A stretch of 5,851 nucleotides of DNA from Candidatus Woesearchaeota archaeon (GTDB taxonomy: Archaea > Nanobdellota > Nanobdellia > Woesearchaeales > GW2011-AR4): NCBI GenBank assembly GCA_030631975.1, contig DAOVKD010000048.1, positions 1 through 5,851 on the forward strand, written 5' to 3'. Below the pieces are notes generated by a model that searched no databases, was not told where the DNA came from, and worked only from the letters and a program-made list of their open reading frames with translations. Shown one piece after another: positions 1-3,879 of this stretch (its first letter is position 1; the number at the start of each line of letters is the position of its first letter). The translations under genes and the position numbers were made by a program.

Positions 1-11
1 ATAAAAAAAAC
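1..11 (-). terminator. U-tract terminator after the DUF47 gene
   Basis: Eight consecutive A on the plus strand (3-10) give a U8 run on the minus-strand transcript, starting 2 nt after the TGA stop of the DUF47 gene. Archaeal RNA polymerase terminates at such U-runs without needing a hairpin. If it works here, the DUF47 gene would be mostly monocistronic. The window edge prevents seeing what follows. Confidence 0.5.
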
Positions 12-12
12 T

Positions 13-651
13 TCAGGCATGCTTAACCACTATGCTTTCTATTATATTTGCTATCTCTTCGCATTTATTTAGTACGCTTTCCAAAAGCTCATAAATTTCC
101 TTGTATTTTATAATCTCAATAACATCTTTTTTGTTAAACAATTTAGCAAGGGCGGTATGGTACAAGTCATCACCTTTATTTTCCAGAGTGTGCACCCCAA
201 TGTAGAATTCATTCATATTTTCCAGTTTGCTGATTCCCATAATGCCGCCGTCAATTTTTTTAACGATTTCCAGAGCCGCATCAGCCAAATTTTTTATGTG
301 GCTGTCAATTCTTATTATTTTGAAAATAATCAGTCTTTTGGAAGTTTTATTAATTAAGTCAATGACATCATCTAGAAGCACAGCTAACTCATGTATATCT
401 TCTTTATCTATGGGGGTTATAAATGTTTTGTCTAAAAGCCCTATTATATTGTGGGTTAGATCATCACCTTTATGCTCTATATCGTCTATTCTTTTTACAA
501 AAGCTCTTTGTGCAGAGTAACTTATTCTGTTGTAGTTATAAACTAGTTTCTTAAACTCATTAGCCCCATCAATAACATTAGAAGACTGCTCCTGAAGCAT
601 ATGGAAAAATTTTTCTTCTTTTGGCAAAAGCCAGTGCACTATATTTGCCAT
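13..651 (-). CDS. DUF47 / PhoU-like phosphate transport accessory protein
   Basis: This 212-aa all-helical cytosolic protein belongs to the DUF47 family (PhoU-related, TIGR00153 type), usually encoded beside a PiT-type phosphate permease and thought to modulate it. Length is normal for the family. The acidic E/D-x3-D metal-binding pattern appears in two symmetrical halves: E59-H-K-G-D63-D64, then D94-D95-x2-D98, and again E157-N-K-G-D161-D162, followed by the acidic helix E185-E199. The repeated segments around 56-66 and 154-164 mark the internal duplication of PhoU three-helix bundles. No signal peptide or membrane segment is seen. The start is fixed by a GAGGT Shine-Dalgarno 8 nt upstream. 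It has its own promoter and is divergent from the 801 gene. A pit gene would have to lie left of the window, and the U8 tract after the stop argues against strong cotranscription. The family call is confident; the transport role is inferred from the family. Confidence 0.88.
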   Translation of the reverse strand: MANIVHWLLPKEEKFFHMLQEQSSNVIDGANEFKKLVYNYNRISYSAQRAFVKRIDDIEHKGDDLTHNIIGLLDKTFITPIDKEDIHELAVLLDDVIDLINKTSKRLIIFKIIRIDSHIKNLADAALEIVKKIDGGIMGISKLENMNEFYIGVHTLENKGDDLYHTALAKLFNKKDVIEIIKYKEIYELLESVLNKCEEIANIIESIVVKHA

Positions 652-659
652 TTATATTA

Positions 660-664
660 ACCTC
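660..664 (-). promoter_or_regulatory. Shine-Dalgarno site for the DUF47 gene
   Basis: ACCTC on the plus strand reads GAGGT on the minus strand, matching the 16S rRNA anti-SD. It lies 8 nt before the ATG at 651 and supports that start. Confidence 0.7.
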
Positions 665-692
665 ACAATTAATAGCAACAGTATTAGAATAG

Positions 693-709
693 CATATAAA
701 TAACTTTCT
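693..709 (-). promoter_or_regulatory. Archaeal TATA/BRE promoter of the DUF47 gene
   Basis: Read on the minus strand, a purine-rich BRE-like AGAAAGT (709-703) is followed by TATTTATATG (702-693). With the usual 24-28 nt spacing, transcription would begin near 671. That gives a short leader of about 20 nt, which contains the GAGGT site. The fit of box, spacing and RBS makes this a good promoter candidate. Confidence 0.6.
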
Positions 710-761
710 TATCCAACCGTCAAAATGCTATGATACACCATTAGTCAATAGACTGCAATCC

Positions 762-779
762 ATCAAAAACTTTTTAAAT
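762..779 (+). promoter_or_regulatory. TATA/BRE promoter, apparently leaderless, for the 801 operon
   Basis: An A-rich BRE-like ATCAAAAAC (762-770) precedes a TATA box TTTTTAAAT (771-779). The box centre is about 26 nt before the ATG at 801, so the predicted start site coincides with the start codon. No Shine-Dalgarno is present just upstream of the ATG (CCGGATCCTT), as expected for a leaderless mRNA. It would drive the 195-aa gene, scpB and perhaps the zinc-ribbon gene. Confidence 0.65.
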
Positions 780-800
780 CTAACTTTATTCCGGATCCTT

Positions 801-1388
801 ATGCCAGAGGAAAAATTAACTGCAGAAGAAACGCATATCAGATCTAAAATTATAATAGAAATACTTGGAAAACCAAAAGAGCATGTAGAAAAAACACTAA
901 GAATGTATGTTGATAAGATTAAAGAGGATTCAGACCTTATAGTCCTGAATTCTGAGTTTGCAGATGCTCAAGAAAAAGGAGATTTATGGGCGACATTTGT
1001 TGAGTTGGAATTGGTCATCAAGGGGGTGCCCAAGCTTATAGCTTTCTGTTTTGATTATATGCCTTCTTCTGTAGAAATTCTAAAGCCAGAAGAATTTAAT
1101 ATGAAGAAATCAACTGTTGAAGACCTGTTGAACGACTTGCAGGCCAGACTGCATAACGTTGATATGATAATAAAACAGCAGAAAAACGAAAATGAGTTTT
1201 TGAAGAAAAATCTGAACAAATCTGCAGGCAATGCAATCCTTATAGCCCTTGCGCAGGGAAGCTTGGACAAGGAAAAGCTTTCGAAAGTTACAGGAATAGC
1301 TAGTAAAGAGCTGGGAATATTTTTAGATAACTTAATCAAAGAGAATAAAATAAGTAAGGAAAACGAACTTTACAGTCTAGTTATATAA
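801..1388 (+). CDS. Uncharacterised DPANN-type protein upstream of scpB
   Basis: This 195-aa soluble protein has no function I can name. I recognise the general type as recurring among DPANN-archaeal hypothetical proteins, from memory only. Three regions can be seen. Residues 15-95 alternate strands and helices in a ferredoxin-like order (IIIEIL, helix 26-42, DLIVLN, helix, FVELELVIK, helix, SSVEIL) and include the distinctive AFCFDYMPSS at 81-90. Residues 103-140 form a helix likely to be a coiled coil. Residues 141-195 resemble a small winged helix (AILIALAQG, SKVTGIASKELGIFLDNLI, then a short beta wing). The start is the ATG 26 nt after a TATA box. It ends 13 nt before scpB on the same strand, so the two are almost surely cotranscribed. 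That slot is often held by scpA in bacteria, but I see no kleisin signature here. A role with ScpB/SMC is inference from position. Confidence 0.8.
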   Translation: MPEEKLTAEETHIRSKIIIEILGKPKEHVEKTLRMYVDKIKEDSDLIVLNSEFADAQEKGDLWATFVELELVIKGVPKLIAFCFDYMPSSVEILKPEEFNMKKSTVEDLLNDLQARLHNVDMIIKQQKNENEFLKKNLNKSAGNAILIALAQGSLDKEKLSKVTGIASKELGIFLDNLIKENKISKENELYSLVI

Positions 1389-1389
1389 A

Positions 1390-1396
1390 AAGAGGA
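1390..1396 (+). promoter_or_regulatory. Shine-Dalgarno site of scpB
   Basis: AAGAGGA, with a GAGG core at 1392-1395, sits 5 nt before the ATG at 1402 and directly after the TAA of the upstream gene. It fixes the scpB start and shows the internal operon gene uses SD-led initiation, unlike the leaderless first gene. Confidence 0.6.
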
Positions 1397-1401
1397 TAAA
1401 T

Positions 1402-2367
1402 ATGCTTAAGAACAAATTGGAAGCATTGTTATTTTCTTCTGGAAGAAAGATGGGCATAGAGGAACTTTCTAAATTATCTAATGCAAATCCTGCCGACATA
1501 CAGAACTCTTTGACAGAATTAAAAAAAGAGTATGACGAAAAGGATTCGAGTGTGATGCTTGTCAATGAAGGTAATTCATGGAAACTTACTGTCCGCGAGC
1601 AGTTCCTTCAATTAGTGCAAAAAATTGTTACAGAAACTGAATTAAGCAAGACAGTAACAGAAACACTTGCAGTTATAGCATTTAAGTACCCAATAAAGCA
1701 GTCAGACTTGATTAAAATAAGAACCAACAAGGCGTATGATCATCTTAAGGAGTTGCAGGAAATGGGCTACATAACAAGGCAGAAGCATGGAAGGACTTAT
1801 TTGATAAAACTAACACAGAAATTTTTTGAGTATTTTGATCTGCCTAAAGAAAAATTAAAAGAGCATTTCAATGACTTTGCAAGCATATCCAAGGCAATTG
1901 AAGATAAAGAAAAGGAAATTAATGCAATCAAACAAAAACAAAGAGAAGAAGCTGGGAAAGAAAAGAAAAAAGATGAAGAAATTAAAAAAGAAGCTGAACC
2001 ATTAGATGATGAGAAAAAGGAAAAGCTAGGAAAACTAGAAGTTGTTGACGAGCTTTCTGAAGAGGAACAGGAAAAAGAAATGGAAAGAATCCAAAAGATA
2101 AAGGAAGAGGGCAAGCAGCAGTTAGAAGAAAAAGAAAAACCAGAATTCGAAAGAGAAGGAATTAAAGTAACTAAAGAGATGGAAAAAATAATTGACAAGA
2201 AAGTAGACAGAATATTGCATCCAAAAGGAGAACAAGAAACTCAAGAAAAGCCTCCAGAATTAAGAAATGAAAAAGAGAAAGAAAAAAATAAACCAGAAGA
2301 AGAACCCAAGGATCTTTTAGAAGCCTCAATGGAAGAAAGCAACAAAAAAACAATAATAAAAAAATAA
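1402..2367 (+). CDS. scpB: ScpB, chromosome segregation and condensation protein, with long charged tail
   Basis: ScpB is the winged-helix (kite) subunit that dimerises and binds the ScpA kleisin in the SMC condensin, helping to compact and separate chromosomes. Residues 1-75 form the first winged helix (KLEALLFSSGRKMGIEELSK start, then helices and a VMLVNEG...WKLTV wing). Residues 80-145 form the second, with family hallmarks LSKTVTETLAVIAFKYPIKQ, KELQEMGYITR, the R131-T-Y wing and FFEYFDLP at 141-148. Bacterial ScpB usually ends soon after this point at about 170-200 aa. Here a further 160 residues follow, almost all K/E-rich and low in complexity, predicted as charged helix or disorder. 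One less repetitive amphipathic stretch (254-272, IKVTKEMEKIIDKKVDRIL) may be a binding motif. It lies 13 nt after the 195-aa gene. No recognisable scpA or smc is in the window. Confidence 0.87.
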   Translation: MLKNKLEALLFSSGRKMGIEELSKLSNANPADIQNSLTELKKEYDEKDSSVMLVNEGNSWKLTVREQFLQLVQKIVTETELSKTVTETLAVIAFKYPIKQSDLIKIRTNKAYDHLKELQEMGYITRQKHGRTYLIKLTQKFFEYFDLPKEKLKEHFNDFASISKAIEDKEKEINAIKQKQREEAGKEKKKDEEIKKEAEPLDDEKKEKLGKLEVVDELSEEEQEKEMERIQKIKEEGKQQLEEKEKPEFEREGIKVTKEMEKIIDKKVDRILHPKGEQETQEKPPELRNEKEKEKNKPEEEPKDLLEASMEESNKKTIIKK

Positions 2368-2430
2368 CAATTATAATAAAAATAAATTAAAATAATACAA
2401 AATAAAATTAATGGAATAAAATAATTGAAA
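2368..2430 (+). other. Extremely A-rich spacer between scpB and the zinc-ribbon gene
   Basis: Only 5 of 63 bases are G or C, and the plus strand is mostly A with no T-run. There is no U-tract that would end the scpB transcript, so read-through to the 49-aa gene is plausible. Several A/T stretches could serve as a TATA element, but none stands out. No clear Shine-Dalgarno precedes the next start. Confidence 0.5.
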
Positions 2431-2580
2431 ATGATGTTCCTTCTCCAATGCCCGAAATGCAGGAATAAGATGAAGTATCAGACATTCAAGCCTGTTTCTG
2501 AAAAGAACAGAAAATCTTGTGTATTCTGCGGCAAGTCCTACAAGGTTAGAGATTCAATTATTAAAAAATTAGAATCATAA
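2431..2580 (+). CDS. Small 49-aa zinc-ribbon protein
   Basis: Starting at ATG 2431 (or the adjacent ATG 2434), 49 codons run to TAA at 2578. The protein carries two cysteine pairs, C7-P-K-C10 and C30-V-F-C33-G, spaced 19 residues apart, a classic zinc ribbon. The rest is basic (KKLES at the end, many K/R), so nucleic-acid or ribosome binding is plausible but not shown. An in-frame TAA at 2422 limits upstream extension to at most a TTG at 2425. It lies 63 nt after scpB on the same strand and may be in its operon. Its last 6 bases overlap the 3' end of the convergent endonuclease gene. No specific function is recognised. Confidence 0.72.
   Translation: MMFLLQCPKCRNKMKYQTFKPVSEKNRKSCVFCGKSYKVRDSIIKKLES
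2563..2568 (-). terminator. Possible U6 terminator of the endonuclease gene
   Basis: Six A on the plus strand give U6 on the minus-strand transcript, 6 nt past the endonuclease stop (TGA at 2577-2575). It lies inside the coding sequence of the convergent zinc-ribbon gene. The run is short, so the call is tentative. Confidence 0.3.
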
Positions 2581-3558
2581 ATTTATAATCTTGTTCTCAA
2601 ATTCTTCTCTTAATAACTCAATAATTTGATTAACTTTTTCTTCAACAAAACTTTCATCAAACCTTCCATCATCTCTAATTCTTATCATACAACCATTTAA
2701 CTCTTTTATTATGATTTTATCCTTAATAGCATCTCTATTTTTTCTATTGTTCAAATAGTTCTGTCCGTGTATATTAACTCTGTGATGCCTACCATCCCAT
2801 TCGATAAATATTCTTTTCTTAGGTTCTGCAATATCAATTTGCCAATTTTCGTCTATTGCATAATTATAAATCCAATTGTAATATGGAACGTTTGCTTTTA
2901 ATAATTCAAAAGCATATTTTTGATTTTTAGAACCCCTTACAGTTGATTCTAAAGAAGCTTTTCTTCCAGCAATAACCCAAGGATGTTTTTTTCTTTGTTC
3001 TGGAGTTAGATCTTTCCATTCAGCTTCACAAACAGGCTTCATCATTTGTTTTCTTTCCTCTTCAGAAAAAGACTTCCAATAATTTTTTCTTTTTTTACTG
3101 CGTATCTGTCTAGACATTTCTAAAGTTTTTTCTTTTCCTAAATTATTAACTATAATCTTTAAAATCCATCTCTCTTTGAAAACTCTTTTTTCTAAATTTT
3201 CAATGTCTTTAGCTGAATACCCATTTTTAAAAAGATTTAAGATATGTATGACCTTTTCTTCCAAAAAATCATAATGTTGTTTATTATTTTTTAACAGTGC
3301 GAAATGACTACCTAGGTTTCTCATGAATCTTTTATTACAAACAGGACAAATTACTTTCGCTTTTTTCAAAAAATCTTCCTTAGATTCCCTTCGTAAATAT
3401 TCTGCAAATTTTCTATGTTTTTCATCATTCAAATTTAAATAATAATGGAATATATGATCTGCAAAACATTTGTTATTTTTAGAAATTCTTCCACATATCG
3501 GGCATTTGAGATTATAAACTGATAAATCATATTTACTATTACTTTTTCTTAATTTCAT
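2575..3558 (-). CDS. Putative zinc-finger, Vsr-like endonuclease (homing- or defence-type)
   Basis: This 327-aa basic protein has three visible regions. First come two C2-H-H zinc-finger-like repeats, C19-x2-C22...H35...H48 and C71-x2-C74...H85...H95, each followed by an aromatic segment (KFAEYL, YDFLEE). Next is a tandem repeat beginning W161-K-S-F-S-E-E-E-R-K and W181-K-D-L-T-P-E-Q-R-K, the sort of short module seen in DNA-binding linkers of mobile endonucleases. The C-terminus (214-297) matches the Vsr/PD-(D/E)xK layout: E218 in the first helix, D242 in WQIDIA, FIEWDGRHH with E253, D255, H258 and H259, then N274-R-D276 and a final MIRIRD strand. It probably cuts DNA, possibly nicking or cleaving a specific site. 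An in-frame TAA directly precedes the ATG, and GGTGAT fixes the start. It is convergent with the zinc-ribbon gene (6-bp overlap) and divergent from gyrA. Four 60-nt lines I counted hold 12, 15, 16 and 23 G/C, against 25 and 22 in two gyrA lines, which suggests transfer. Nuclease fold is likely; biological role is inferred. Confidence 0.72.
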   Translation of the reverse strand: MKLRKSNSKYDLSVYNLKCPICGRISKNNKCFADHIFHYYLNLNDEKHRKFAEYLRRESKEDFLKKAKVICPVCNKRFMRNLGSHFALLKNNKQHYDFLEEKVIHILNLFKNGYSAKDIENLEKRVFKERWILKIIVNNLGKEKTLEMSRQIRSKKRKNYWKSFSEEERKQMMKPVCEAEWKDLTPEQRKKHPWVIAGRKASLESTVRGSKNQKYAFELLKANVPYYNWIYNYAIDENWQIDIAEPKKRIFIEWDGRHHRVNIHGQNYLNNRKNRDAIKDKIIIKELNGCMIRIRDDGRFDESFVEEKVNQIIELLREEFENKIINL

Positions 3559-3563
3559 TTAAA

Positions 3564-3569
3564 ATCACC
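3564..3569 (-). promoter_or_regulatory. Shine-Dalgarno site of the endonuclease gene
   Basis: ATCACC on the plus strand reads GGTGAT on the minus strand, a six-base match to the anti-SD, 5 nt before the ATG at 3558. This is the clearest Shine-Dalgarno in the window and implies the transcript has a real 5' leader. Confidence 0.75.
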
Positions 3570-3598
3570 TAATCTTATAAGACTAAAATCTCTGTAAT

Positions 3599-3623
3599 TG
3601 ATTTTTTATTTCATGAAAAATCA
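3599..3623 (-). repeat. A/T-rich hairpin in the presumed endonuclease leader
   Basis: TGATTTTT (3599-3606) and AAAAATCA (3616-3623) are exact inverted repeats of 8 bp around a 9-nt loop that contains a nested 10-bp palindrome TTTCATGAAA (3609-3618). It would lie in the leader of the endonuclease mRNA if transcription starts near 3660. The stem is weak, being nearly all A-U, so an operator is as likely as an RNA hairpin. Confidence 0.4.
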
Positions 3624-3683
3624 TAATTTGGTGTTTTAGTTAATTTAAGGGATTTTGAAATAAGAAAAATAGTACAATTTTGA

Positions 3684-3692
3684 TTTATATAT
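3684..3692. promoter_or_regulatory. TATA-box-like element, orientation uncertain
   Basis: TTTATATAT is close to the archaeal TATA consensus. Read on the minus strand (ATATATAAA) it would start a transcript near 3662 and give the endonuclease gene a leader of about 100 nt. Read on the plus strand it would start a transcript near 3713, inside the first arm of the 9-bp inverted repeat, well upstream of gyrA. The sequence alone does not decide. Confidence 0.45.
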
Positions 3693-3704
3693 CTCACGCG
3701 TAAA

Positions 3705-3774
3705 TGTCCAGTGAAAAATCCACCCTCTAAAAGCCAAAAATTCTTAACTTTTAACCCTTGCAAAGCACTGGACA
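3705..3774. repeat. 9-bp perfect inverted repeat TGTCCAGTG...CACTGGACA
   Basis: TGTCCAGTG (3705-3713) and CACTGGACA (3766-3774) are exact reverse complements separated by 52 nt. The arms hold 5 G/C in 9, notably more than the surrounding A/T-rich DNA, so the match is unlikely to be mere compositional chance. It could be a protein-binding pair, the closing stem of a 70-nt RNA, or a relic of an inserted element. I see no tRNA elements or C/D boxes inside. Confidence 0.5.
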
Positions 3775-3783
3775 ATTAATTAA

Positions 3784-3797
3784 TTTCTATATAGAAA
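3784..3797. repeat. 14-bp perfect palindrome TTTCTATATAGAAA
   Basis: The 14 bases are identical to their own reverse complement, with half-site TTTCTAT. It directly follows (AATT)3 at 3774-3785. It lies about 85 nt before the gyrA ATG, a plausible place for a dimeric regulator or a bidirectional TATA-like element. Confidence 0.5.
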
Positions 3798-3817
3798 ATA
3801 ATACTCTAAAAACGCAA

Positions 3818-3847
3818 CTATTATAAAGCCAGAAAAATACTATTTAT
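3818..3847 (+). promoter_or_regulatory. Candidate gyrA promoter
   Basis: Two TATA-like boxes are possible: CTATTATAAA (3818-3827) and CTATTTAT (3840-3847), the latter preceded by the A-rich BRE-like AGAAAAATA. They predict starts near 3848 and 3870, that is leaders of roughly 30 or 10 nt. No Shine-Dalgarno precedes the gyrA ATG, which fits a very short leader and slightly favours the second box. Confidence 0.4.
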
Positions 3848-3876
3848 CGACGAGAAATTAACTTTTTTCTAATCGA
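3847..3876 (+). repeat. Imperfect inverted repeat ending 3 nt before the gyrA start
   Basis: TCGA-cg-AGAAA (3847-3857) mirrors TTTCT-aa-TCGA (3866-3876) across an 8-nt loop, with a 2-nt mismatch in each arm. It sits between the presumed promoter and the ATG at 3880, so it may be an operator or a weak leader hairpin. The A/T content makes chance a real alternative. Confidence 0.35.
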
Positions 3877-3879
3877 AAA

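Larger units (their letters stand above)
3559..3879. other. Palindrome-rich intergenic region between the endonuclease gene and gyrA
   Basis: This 321-nt stretch holds no convincing gene. The endonuclease RBS (3564-3569) and a 10-bp palindrome TCTTATAAGA (3573-3582) come first, then an A/T hairpin (3599-3623), a TATA-like box usable in either direction (3684-3692), a 9-bp inverted repeat with a 52-nt interior (3705-3774), (AATT)3 at 3774-3785, a 14-bp palindrome (3784-3797) and an imperfect inverted repeat just before the gyrA ATG (3847-3876). It must contain the promoters of both flanking genes. Confidence 0.75.

Noticed and set aside
157..520. Plus-strand open frames inside the DUF47 gene
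   Set aside because: They are shadows of the minus-strand coding region, lack initiation signals, and the minus-strand protein shows clear family motifs.
743..754. AGTC-AATA-GACT as an operator between the divergent promoters
   Set aside because: Only 4 bp pair and the match does not extend, so it is expected by chance.
1797..2198. Open frame of 133 codons antisense to the scpB tail
   Set aside because: It is a Ser/Phe-rich mirror of the A/G-rich K/E tail, with no promoter, RBS or domain, and arises from composition.
3704..3730. Eight-codon ORF (MSSEKSTL, stop) upstream of gyrA as a leader peptide
   Set aside because: It has no Shine-Dalgarno, starts before the predicted transcription start of the nearby TATA box, and is short enough to arise by chance.
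3705..3774. tRNA or C/D-box RNA in the 70-nt inverted-repeat unit
   Set aside because: The length suggests a tRNA, but there is no GTTC-type T-loop, no D-arm and no CCA-type acceptor pairing of 7 bp with a discriminator; no RTGATGA/CTGA boxes are present on either strand.
2575..3780. Insertion sequence with terminal inverted repeats carrying the endonuclease
   Set aside because: The 9-bp inverted repeat is entirely on one side of the gene; I found no matching arm near 2575 and no target-site duplication, and the protein has no DDE or Y-transposase motif.
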